From: Sphingomonas sp. C3-2
GTDB lineage: Bacteria; Pseudomonadota; Alphaproteobacteria; Sphingomonadales; Sphingomonadaceae
Direction: 5' to 3'
Assembly (NCBI RefSeq): GCF_033025475.1
Contig: NZ_CP130322.1
Span: 496,001 to 560,000 of the forward strand
DNA length: 64,000 bases
Below, in pieces: positions 1 through 5,916 of this stretch. The stretch's first letter is position 1; the number at the start of each line of letters is the position of its first letter. Made by a program: the position numbers and the translations under genes. A model generated the notes under the pieces. The model ran no database searches. It saw nothing but the letters and a program-made list of their open reading frames with translations, and had not been told where the DNA came from.

Positions 1-401
1 CCGTCCTTCAGCACCAGCCAGCCCCAACCCGAACCGAAATGGCCGATCGATTCGTCCTTGAGCTTGGTGAGCAGCGCGTCGGTCGAGCCAAAGGCTTCGT
101 CGATCATCGCCTGCAGCTTGGCCGAGGGCTGGCCGCCCTTGGGGCTGAGGCACTTCCAGAAGAAGCTGTGGTTCCAGATCTGTGCGGCGTTGTTGAACAG
201 GCCCTTGTCGCCGTCCTTCTTCGCCTTGTCGATCACCTGAAGCAGCGACAGACCGGCGAGGTTCTTTTCCTCGACCCAGCCATTGACCTTGTCGACATAG
301 GCCTTGTGGTGCTTGCCGTGGTGATAATCGAAGGTTTCGGCCGACATGTGCGGCTCAAGCGCGTCCTTCGCATAGGGGAGATCGGGCAGGATGAAGGGCA
401 T
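1..401 (-). CDS. sodB: Superoxide dismutase [Fe/Mn], N-terminal part (3' end outside window)
   Basis: Cytoplasmic superoxide dismutase, converting superoxide to hydrogen peroxide and oxygen with an iron or manganese ion. The 133 visible residues begin MPFILPDLPYAKDALEPHMS and contain the iron-binding histidine stretch DYHHGKHHKAYV and the NHSFFW segment of the family. Families of this type are about 200 residues, so roughly one third lies beyond the left edge. The ATG at 401 is preceded by GAGGTG at a good distance. The gene stands apart from pspF, which ends about 100 bases upstream on the same strand. Metal specificity cannot be decided from the visible part, although the close spacing and sequence style favour the iron type. 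Confidence 0.93.
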   Translation of the reverse strand, partial: MPFILPDLPYAKDALEPHMSAETFDYHHGKHHKAYVDKVNGWVEEKNLAGLSLLQVIDKAKKDGDKGLFNNAAQIWNHSFFWKCLSPKGGQPSAKLQAMIDEAFGSTDALLTKLKDESIGHFGSGWGWLVLKD

Positions 402-502
402 GACTCACCTCTTTTGGTTTGAAAACACGCCCTCCTAACGCATTGCGCGCAAAAAGGGCCGCGAATTGTTACGCTGGGCGCCAATATTTTCCATCAGCCG
501 CC

Positions 503-1543
503 CTATGGCAATTCGTGCCGCTTGAGCGCGTGACGCAACTGATCATAGCTCAGGTTGAGGCTTTTCGCGGTCGCCCGCTGGTTGAAGCGATTATGGGCGA
601 GCGCCGCCTCCAGGATCGCGCGTTCATGCGCATCGACCGCCTGTTTCAGATCGCCCACCAGATGCAGTTCGGTTGCGGGCGATGATGTCGGCGCGGTGGC
701 GACACGCACCGCCCCCTCCTCCGCGCGCTCCACTTCCTGCGTCACGCTGCCCGGCATCGGCCGCGAATGCCAGGGCGTGGCGAAGGGATCGAAGATGATC
801 GCATCGACCGCGCGTTCGGGATCGTCCCAGCGGTAAACCGCGCGTTCGACCACATTGCGCAGTTCGCGGACATTGCCCGGCCAGTCATGGCTGACGAGCT
901 GCGCTGCGGCGGTTTCCGAAAAACCCGGCCAGCGTTCCCAGCCCAACTCGGCGGCCATGCGCCGCCCGAAATGATTGGCGAGCACGGGCACATCCCCTTC
1001 GCGGACACGCAGCGGCGGGAGCGAGATCACCTCGAAGCTCAGCCGATCCAGAAGGTCGGCGCGGAACCGGCCTTTATCGACCATGGCCGGCAGATTTTCA
1101 TTGGTGGCGGCGACGATGCGAACATCGACCCGGATCGGATGACTGGAGCCGATGCGCGTCACCTCGCCATATTCGACCGTGCGAAGCAGCCGTTCCTGCG
1201 CCCCTTGCGACAAGGTGCCGAGTTCGTCGAGGAACAGCGTGCCGCCATCGGCTTCCTCGAACCGCCCGGCGCGCGCGCGGGTGGCGCCGGTAAAGGCGCC
1301 CGCCTCATGCCCGAACAGTTCGGCCTCGATCAGCGTTTCGGGAAGGGCTGCACAGTTCATGATGACGAGCGGCCCGTCCCACCGCGGGCTGAGGCGGTGC
1401 AGACGTTCGGCAACCAGTTCCTTGCCGGTACCCCGCTCGCCGATCACCAGCACGGGACGGTTGAGCGCCGCCGCGCGGCTTGCCCGCTCGACGGAATCGA
1501 GAAAGGCCAGCGACTGGCCGATGAAATGACTTTCGCGCTCCAT
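503..1543 (-). CDS. pspF: PspF, sigma-54-dependent activator of the phage-shock operon
   Basis: Enhancer-binding AAA+ protein that remodels sigma-54 RNA polymerase at the psp promoter; in the known system PspA holds it inactive until the inner membrane is damaged. From the chosen ATG at 1543 it is 346 residues: Walker A GERGTGKE (about 35-42), the sigma-54 contact loop GAFTGA (82-87), Walker B TLFLDE (102-107), and a Fis-type helix-turn-helix at the C terminus. It has no receiver or other sensor domain, as expected for PspF. The open frame continues upstream to 1672, but that extension would run through the divergent sigma-54 promoter and does not resemble the family. It is transcribed away from the psp operon. 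Confidence 0.92.
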   Translation of the reverse strand: MERESHFIGQSLAFLDSVERASRAAALNRPVLVIGERGTGKELVAERLHRLSPRWDGPLVIMNCAALPETLIEAELFGHEAGAFTGATRARAGRFEEADGGTLFLDELGTLSQGAQERLLRTVEYGEVTRIGSSHPIRVDVRIVAATNENLPAMVDKGRFRADLLDRLSFEVISLPPLRVREGDVPVLANHFGRRMAAELGWERWPGFSETAAAQLVSHDWPGNVRELRNVVERAVYRWDDPERAVDAIIFDPFATPWHSRPMPGSVTQEVERAEEGAVRVATAPTSSPATELHLVGDLKQAVDAHERAILEAALAHNRFNQRATAKSLNLSYDQLRHALKRHELP

Positions 1544-1715
1544 TCCCAAGATTAGGGATATTTCCCAAAATTTGGCAATACTCACCAACTCAGAATAATG
1601 TAAATTATGCAAAATATCCCGAAAAATGGAGCTTTTCAAAAACTGGCACGCATCCTGCTTAGTTGAGAACAACTGCTTCTACGGAAGTGCAAATCAAAGG
1701 TTCAGGGAGGCCATT
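1544..1715. promoter_or_regulatory. pspF / psp operon divergent control region
   Basis: This 172-base AT-richer interval separates the start of pspF from the first gene of the psp operon. It holds the sigma-54 promoter at 1644-1658 and, upstream of it, the stretch where PspF enhancer sites would be expected. A near-palindrome GGGATATTTCCC lies at 1555-1566 and a related ATATCCC at 1614-1620; these are candidate activator half-sites, but no PspF consensus is certain for this group. The region between is AT-rich enough to bend or bind IHF. Function of the individual boxes is inferred. Confidence 0.55.
1644..1658 (+). promoter_or_regulatory. Sigma-54 (-24/-12) promoter of the psp operon
   Basis: TGGCACG at 1644-1650 followed by CTGCTT at 1655-1660 matches the sigma-54 consensus TGGCAC-N5-TTGC. 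The invariant GG (1645-1646) and GC (1657-1658) are separated by exactly ten bases, as required. Transcription would begin near 1670, about 45 bases before the first start codon. The divergent PspF gene supplies the matching activator, which makes this one of the firmest regulatory calls in the window. Confidence 0.9.
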
Positions 1716-1877
1716 ATGACCACCAGCAAGATCGGAAACACCTTCACCGCAATCGTCTGCACCGTTCTGTTCAGCGCCACCTGCGTGCTGAGCGCGGTGG
1801 GCCCGGCACAGGCCGCGGACACCGCCAAGACGAATGCCGGCGTGGTTACCGTTTCGGCCGACAGGATCTACGCCTGA
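1716..1877 (+). CDS. Small exported peptide, first gene of the psp operon
   Basis: A 53-residue open frame with a strong ribosome site (CAGGGAGG, 1703-1710) five bases before the ATG. Residues 1-33 form a typical signal peptide: a short charged start, a hydrophobic core rich in V, L, F and A, and a PAQA cleavage site. The mature part would be only about 20 residues (ADTAKTNAGVV and following). It is the first gene after the sigma-54 promoter and lies 84 bases before pspA, so it should be induced with the Psp response. I do not recognise a family. It could be a periplasmic stress signal or modulator of PspB/PspC, or merely a leader; the function is unknown. Confidence 0.7.
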   Translation: MTTSKIGNTFTAIVCTVLFSATCVLSAVGPAQAADTAKTNAGVVTVSADRIYA

Positions 1878-1961
1878 AGGCAGCCCCCGCCGGGGCGGAA
1901 TTCCCTTGCTCCGCCCCGGCACCCCAATGCCAAATACGTCGTCATCTCAGGAGTATCCAAA

Positions 1962-2630
1962 ATGGGAATTTTCTCACGAACCCGCGACATCATCGCCGCC
2001 AACGTCACCGACCTGCTCGACAGGGCGGAAGACCCGGCGAAGATGATCCGCATGATCATCCTCGAGATGGAAGAAACCCTCGTCGAAGTGCGCGCCTCCG
2101 CCGCCCGCACGATTGCCGACCAGAAGGAACTGCGCCGCCACATCCTGAAGCTGGAAAAACTGCAGGACAGCTGGATAGAAAAGGCCGAACTGGCGCTGTC
2201 GAAGGACCGCGAGGACCTGGCCAAGGCCGCGCTCGTCGAAAAGCAAAAGGCCGCCGACATGGGCGACCAGCTGAAGCACGAGATCGCGACGCTCGATGAA
2301 TCGCTGCGCGCGTACGAGGAAGACATCTCGAAGCTTCAGGGCAAGCTGCGCGAGGCCCGCGCCCGCCAGAATGCGATCATGACGCGGCTTGAAACCGCGC
2401 AGAACCGTATCCGTGTGCGCGAAGCCTATGCCGGCCAGAAGGTGGAAGAAGCCTTTTCGCGCTTCGAAGTGCTCGAACGCCGCGTCGACTTCGCCGAAGG
2501 CCGCGCCGATGCGCTGAGCCTGGGCGCGCAGCCCAAGACGCTCGAGGAAGAGTTCGCCGAGCTCAAGTCCGCCGAAAAGGTGGAAGCCGAGCTCGCCGCC
2601 CTGAAGGCCCGCGCAAGCAAGGAAGGCTGA
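1962..2630 (+). CDS. pspA: Phage shock protein A
   Basis: PspA/IM30 family peripheral membrane protein that oligomerises on damaged inner membrane, blocks proton leak and, when not membrane-engaged, binds and inhibits PspF. At 222 residues it matches the E. coli protein length. The N terminus MGIFSRTRDIIAANVTDLLD is the amphipathic helix that inserts into lipid, and almost all the rest is heptad-rich alpha-helix (charged E/K/R coiled coil), as in the ESCRT-III-like family. The ATG at 1962 follows CAGGAG at a good distance. It is separated from pspB by one base and belongs to the sigma-54 operon starting near 1670. Confidence 0.97.
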   Translation: MGIFSRTRDIIAANVTDLLDRAEDPAKMIRMIILEMEETLVEVRASAARTIADQKELRRHILKLEKLQDSWIEKAELALSKDREDLAKAALVEKQKAADMGDQLKHEIATLDESLRAYEEDISKLQGKLREARARQNAIMTRLETAQNRIRVREAYAGQKVEEAFSRFEVLERRVDFAEGRADALSLGAQPKTLEEEFAELKSAEKVEAELAALKARASKEG

Positions 2631-2631
2631 T

Positions 2632-2901
2632 ATGGAAGAGGTACTCGTCCCGATTTTCGTCGTCGGCTTCCTCTTCATCGGGATGCCCTGGCTGATCCTC
2701 CACTATGTGACCCAGTGGAAGCGCGCCGGCAGCATCACCCGCGAGGACGAAAACCTGCTCGACGAAATGCACGACACCGCCCGGCGGCTGGAGGAACGGC
2801 TGCACACGATCGAACGGATCATCGCAGCCGACAACCCCAACTGGAAGTCGGGGGAGCTTGGCGCCCCCTCCTCCATCACCCGCCCCGACCAGCGGCACTG
2901 A
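2632..2901 (+). CDS. pspB: Phage shock protein B
   Basis: Small inner-membrane protein of the Psp signalling relay that, with PspC, recruits PspA away from PspF. It has 89 residues: a single N-terminal membrane helix (about 5-27, VLVPIFVVGFLFIGMPWLIL), then a charged helix with heptads around DENLLDEMHDTARRLEERL and ending in IERIIAADNPNW. The E. coli protein is about 74 residues, so the C terminus is somewhat longer. The start follows pspA by one base, indicating translational coupling. The tail motif resembles those of the four small proteins farther downstream. Confidence 0.93.
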   Translation: MEEVLVPIFVVGFLFIGMPWLILHYVTQWKRAGSITREDENLLDEMHDTARRLEERLHTIERIIAADNPNWKSGELGAPSSITRPDQRH

Positions 2902-2940
2902 GCCGCGCGCAGACCGCACCAAATTCAAGGAGAGACTGAA

Positions 2941-3321
2941 ATGTCCGCCAGCCGCACCAAATTCTACCTCGACAAGCAGAACGCCAAGTGGATGGGCGTG
3001 TGCGCGGGGATCGCCGACTATACCGGGATCGATGTCACCTGGGTGCGCATCGGCATGGTGCTCGTCACCCTGATGGGTGGCTTTCCCTGGACGCTGATCG
3101 CCTATTTCGTAGCCGGCTGGGTAGCCGATGCGAAGCCGAGCGGCCTGTATACCAGCGCCGAGGACGCCAAGTTCTGGCAGGGCGTGCGCCAGTCTCCGGC
3201 GCGCAGCACCCGCGATGTCCGCGCCAAGTTCCGCGAGATCGATCGCCGTCTGGCCGATGTCGAAACCTATTACACCGCCAGCAATTCGAGCCTGGCCAAG
3301 GAAATCGACAGCCTGCGCTGA
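2941..3321 (+). CDS. pspC: Phage shock protein C (PspC domain)
   Basis: Inner-membrane partner of PspB in sensing envelope stress. The 126-residue protein opens with the PspC domain (FYLDKQNAKWMGVCAGIADY, about 6-26), followed by a short hydrophobic pair of helices (about 35-62, including GGFPWTLIAYFVAGW), and ends with a cytoplasmic or periplasmic helical tail to residue 126 that carries ETYYTASNSSLAKEIDSLR. A ribosome site (AAGGAGAG) precedes the ATG at 2941. The helical tail is again similar to the ends of the next genes, suggesting a shared assembly surface. The topology is predicted only from hydrophobicity. Confidence 0.93.
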   Translation: MSASRTKFYLDKQNAKWMGVCAGIADYTGIDVTWVRIGMVLVTLMGGFPWTLIAYFVAGWVADAKPSGLYTSAEDAKFWQGVRQSPARSTRDVRAKFREIDRRLADVETYYTASNSSLAKEIDSLR

Positions 3322-3356
3322 TCGCATGGCCGGGGCTGTGAACAGGGAGAGTGAAG

Positions 3357-3644
3357 ATGTTCCAGGGACCGATATTCGTGATCGCGATCGTGGCGATCTG
3401 CATCGGCGGCTGGCTGGTCTCGACATGGATCCGCGCAAAGCACGGTTATCCCATCGAAAATGAATGGGGTGGCACCGTTGATCGAAAAGATCCTGACGCT
3501 GATCGAAAAATACAACTGCTTTCGAGCGAAAACGAACATCTGAAGGCGCAGCTGCTGAGGCTTGAGGAACGCATCTCGGTGCTTGAGCGGATCGCCACCG
3601 ATCCCGCCGAACGCACCGCCCGCGAAATCGACGCACTCCGCTGA
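3357..3644 (+). CDS. PspB-like small membrane coiled-coil protein 1 of the extended psp operon
   Basis: A 95-residue protein with one N-terminal membrane helix (about 4-24, PIFVIAIVAICIGGWLVSTW), a linker containing RAKHGYPIENEWGG, and a C-terminal leucine-rich helix ending ISVLERIATDPAERTAREID. The ATG at 3357 is used because GGGAGA lies six bases upstream; an in-frame GTG at 3351 would leave no spacing. It is a close architectural match of the next gene, including the W-x-x-x-K-x-G-Y-P turn, so the two are probably tandem duplicates. The lay-out resembles PspB. Role inferred: auxiliary membrane component of the Psp response. Confidence 0.8.
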   Translation: MFQGPIFVIAIVAICIGGWLVSTWIRAKHGYPIENEWGGTVDRKDPDADRKIQLLSSENEHLKAQLLRLEERISVLERIATDPAERTAREIDALR

Positions 3645-3672
3645 TCGCCGGACGCAAGGGAGGAACGAAAAA

Positions 3673-3993
3673 ATGGACAAGATCGCGCTTTTCGAAACGC
3701 TTGCCCCCGCCGGAATGGTGATTGGCGCGATGGCGATCGCTGGATGGGTGCTCACCACCTGGCTCAGGGTGAAGAACGGTTATCCGCTGGACGGCGCCTG
3801 GGGCCAGGCCGTCTATCCGAAGCGGAACGACGAGGCGCTCGAGCGTATCAAGCTGCTGACCCAGGAAAATGCGCAGCTGCGCGCCGAACTGGGATCGATC
3901 AAGGACCGGATGGCCAATGTCGAGCGGATCGTCACCGATGAGGCGCACAGCCTCAATCGCGAGATCGAAGCGCTGCGCGGCCGGGCCAACTGA
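3673..3993 (+). CDS. PspB-like small membrane coiled-coil protein 2 of the extended psp operon
   Basis: A 106-residue paralogue of the preceding gene: membrane helix about 11-32 (APAGMVIGAMAIAGWVLTTW), the same RVKNGYPLDGAWGQ turn, and a coiled-coil tail with LTQENAQLRAELGSIKDRM and ending MANVERIVTDEAHSLNREIE. The ATG at 3673 follows GGAGGAACG. It lies 28 bases after its neighbour and 23 before the next gene, consistent with one transcript. The shared VERI(A/V)TD-x-A-x(n)-REIEALR end makes homology with the neighbours clear. No catalytic residues are seen; a structural or sensory role at the membrane is inferred. Confidence 0.8.
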   Translation: MDKIALFETLAPAGMVIGAMAIAGWVLTTWLRVKNGYPLDGAWGQAVYPKRNDEALERIKLLTQENAQLRAELGSIKDRMANVERIVTDEAHSLNREIEALRGRAN

Positions 3994-4016
3994 TAAAGAC
4001 AAGATCTGGGAGACGA

Positions 4017-4271
4017 ATGATGGGACCTTTTGAAATGGTGGTGTTGATCGTGGCGATCGTCACGGTCGGCAAGATCATCCAGGTTCGACACAAGCATGGG
4101 CAGGACTGGAAGGGCAATGCGGTCGCGACGGACGATCCCGAAGCCACCCGCCTGCGCGAGGAAGTGCGCACGCTGAAGGAACGCGTCGCGGTTCTGGAGC
4201 GGCTGGCGACCGACGATACCAGCAGCCTTGAACGCGAAATCGAAAAGCTGCGCGAACGGGATCGGGCCTGA
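4017..4271 (+). CDS. PspB-like small membrane coiled-coil protein 3 of the extended psp operon
   Basis: An 84-residue protein with a short membrane helix at 3-20 (GPFEMVVLIVAIVTVGKII), a polar linker, and a C-terminal coiled coil reading LREEVRTLKERVAVLERL followed by ATDDTSSLEREIEKLRER. The LERLATD-x(5)-LEREIE end is the same as in the two preceding proteins. Two ATG codons (4017 and 4020) follow GGGAG at 4008-4012; either is possible and the difference is one residue. It lacks the GYP turn. Likely part of the same stress-induced membrane assembly. Confidence 0.78.
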   Translation: MMGPFEMVVLIVAIVTVGKIIQVRHKHGQDWKGNAVATDDPEATRLREEVRTLKERVAVLERLATDDTSSLEREIEKLRERDRA

Positions 4272-4308
4272 TCTTCAGGCCCCCCGGAGAGGAAATGGGG
4301 ATAAGACC

Positions 4309-4548
4309 ATGAGTGACCTGACGCTATATGCCACCATTGCGCTAAGCAGCCTGGCTGCCATCGCCATGCTGACCACCGCGGCGCTGAAAGGCTGGACCGG
4401 CTGGCTCGAGCTGAAGCGCAGCGAACTGCAGCAGCAGCAAAGCCGGTTCGATGCGCCCACCGGCCATGCCGGATCGCGCATCGAGATCGCCGATCTCAAG
4501 GAACGCATCCGCAAGCTCGAGGCGATCGCCGCAGGCGTGGAGCTTTAA
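4309..4548 (+). CDS. Small membrane protein 4 of the extended psp operon
   Basis: The last gene of the apparent psp transcript, 79 residues, with a membrane helix at about 5-30 (TLYATIALSSLAAIAMLTTAAL) and a short C-terminal helix IEIADLKERIRKLEAIAAGV that matches the coiled-coil ends of the three preceding proteins more loosely. The ATG at 4309 is in frame to the stop at 4548 and follows GGAGAGGAAATGGGGATAAG. A glutamine-rich stretch (ELQQQQS) links the two parts. The next gene, sufE, starts 70 bases later and is probably a separate unit. Confidence 0.72.
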   Translation: MSDLTLYATIALSSLAAIAMLTTAALKGWTGWLELKRSELQQQQSRFDAPTGHAGSRIEIADLKERIRKLEAIAAGVEL

Positions 4549-4618
4549 CAAGCCCCACGCCCCTCTTTCGGCGAAAAGCGCTGGACCGCCCCTTGCGCCG
4601 CCTGCTAGCGCCCACGAC

Positions 4619-5032
4619 ATGACTGCCGTGAACCAGATCGCCGAAATCCAGGACGAATATGAATTTCTCGACGCCGACGATCGCTATCGTCTGCTGATCG
4701 ATCTGGGCCGGGCGCTTGAACCCATGCCCGATGCGCTGAAAACCGATGCCACGCTGGTGCGCGGCTGTTCGGCGGCGGTGTGGGTCTATCCGACGCGCCT
4801 CGACGATGGTCGGCTGCATTTCCTGGCCGACAGCAACGCCGCGATCACCAAGGGCATCATCGCGCTGATCCTGCAGATCGTTCAGGATCGCAGCCCGGCG
4901 GACATCGGCGGGCTTGCCATCGAGGATATTCTGGAGCCGTTCGACCTGCGCAACCAGCTGAGTTCGAACCGCACGCAGGGCATTCCCAACATGATCGCGC
5001 TGATCCGCGAAACGGCGAAGCGCTACGCCTGA
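4619..5032 (+). CDS. sufE: SufE-family cysteine desulfuration protein
   Basis: Accepts persulfide sulfur from the cysteine desulfurase SufS and hands it to the SUF iron-sulfur cluster machinery. The 137-residue protein shows the family features: an early YRLLIDLGRALEPMP segment, the active-site cysteine in LVRGCSAAVW (Cys50), and the DILEPFDLRNQLSSNR segment near the end. The ATG at 4619 is chosen because the upstream extension of the frame is not SufE-like. No other suf gene is in the window, so it is detached from the cluster. Its end overlaps by ten bases the end of the convergent ferredoxin gene. Confidence 0.92.
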   Translation: MTAVNQIAEIQDEYEFLDADDRYRLLIDLGRALEPMPDALKTDATLVRGCSAAVWVYPTRLDDGRLHFLADSNAAITKGIIALILQIVQDRSPADIGGLAIEDILEPFDLRNQLSSNRTQGIPNMIALIRETAKRYA

Positions 5033-5337
5033 TCGTCCAGAGGCAGCGCGAGTTCCTCGACCAGCGCCTCGATATCGGTTCCGGGCCTGACCAACCGCCA
5101 GTTGTGCGTATCGCGGCTGTCGACCAGAACCACGCCGTGCTTGGGACAAATGCCAAGGCAATCGACCTCGACCACGCCGAGGGATGATTTGCGGCTCTTT
5201 TTAGCCCCCGTCTCGCGCTTCAACGCCTTGGCGAGGCCGGTCTTGCCCTTGGGCCCAAAGCCTCCGCCCTGACGCTTGGAACATTTGCGGCAAACAAGCA
5301 GCGCAGCGTTCCAGTTGGAGGCGACCGAGGATTTCAT
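5023..5337 (-). CDS. (2Fe-2S) thioredoxin-like ferredoxin domain protein
   Basis: A 104-residue protein with four cysteines in the arrangement of thioredoxin-like 2Fe-2S ferredoxins: Cys16 and Cys19 (VCRKC), then Cys60 and Cys64 (DCLGICPKHG). The segment between is lysine/glycine rich (GGGFGPKGKTG). It is likely an electron carrier, partner unknown. The ATG at 5337 overlaps the stop of the J-domain gene by four bases, so the two are co-transcribed and probably coupled. Its 3' end overlaps the 3' end of sufE on the other strand, and the iron-sulfur link between the neighbours may be more than chance. Confidence 0.85.
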   Translation of the reverse strand: MKSSVASNWNAALLVCRKCSKRQGGGFGPKGKTGLAKALKRETGAKKSRKSSLGVVEVDCLGICPKHGVVLVDSRDTHNWRLVRPGTDIEALVEELALPLDDQA

Positions 5338-5861
5338 CCCGGTCGGCGTTCTTCCGCCTTGCGCAGCACCTCGAACGCGGCCTGGATGGCCTGAAAACGG
5401 ACGGCGGCCTGCGCATCGCCCGGCTTCACATCGGGATGATATTCCTTGGCCAGCCGCCGCCAGGCGCGCTTCACCGCCTCGAAATCGGCATCGTCTTCCA
5501 GCTCAAGCGCCTTCAGCGCGTTGAGTTCGTCACGCGAGCGACTGCCATCCCCCGGCCCGCCCCAGCCATAATATTCGCGTTCCTTGAACCCCGAATAATC
5601 GGCACGCTCGCGCTCCTCGCGCGCGGCCGCTTCCTCGGCGGTCAGCCCCGCGAAATAATCCCAGTTGCGGTTATATTCGGCGGCGTGCGCTTCGCAAAAA
5701 TACCAGCGATCCGGGCTGTTGGGGGATTTCGGCGCGGGCCGATCACCCACCGCCTCGCAGCCATGGCGATCGCACAGGCGCACCTTCGCCGCCTGGCGTT
5801 CGGCCTCATAACCGCGCCAGCGTGGGAAACCCCAGTCATAGGATCGGGAAGAACGCGCCAT
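5334..5861 (-). CDS. J-domain (DnaJ-like) protein with N-terminal Cys/His segment
   Basis: A 175-residue Hsp70 co-chaperone-like protein. The J domain occupies about 118-172, with the HPD motif at 142-144 (YHPDVKPGD) that stimulates DnaK ATPase. It is unusual in carrying the J domain at the C terminus. The N-terminal half contains Cys30, His33, Cys35, Cys56 and His59 (LCDRHGC and FCEAHAAEY), spaced as in a small zinc-binding fold. Two aromatic-rich segments (YDWGFPRWRGY; REYYGWGGP) flank it. It is followed by an overlapping ferredoxin gene. Substrate unknown. Confidence 0.88.
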   Translation of the reverse strand: MARSSRSYDWGFPRWRGYEAERQAAKVRLCDRHGCEAVGDRPAPKSPNSPDRWYFCEAHAAEYNRNWDYFAGLTAEEAAAREERERADYSGFKEREYYGWGGPGDGSRSRDELNALKALELEDDADFEAVKRAWRRLAKEYHPDVKPGDAQAAVRFQAIQAAFEVLRKAEERRPG

Positions 5862-5916
5862 TGCTCTTCACATAATGGCCAGCGGGCATGATGCAAGGAT
5901 CAAGCCCGCTGACGCC

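Noticed and set aside
1544-1672. N-terminal extension of pspF.
   Set aside because: The open frame passes through the enhancer and promoter region and lacks similarity to PspF; the ATG at 1543 yields the normal length.
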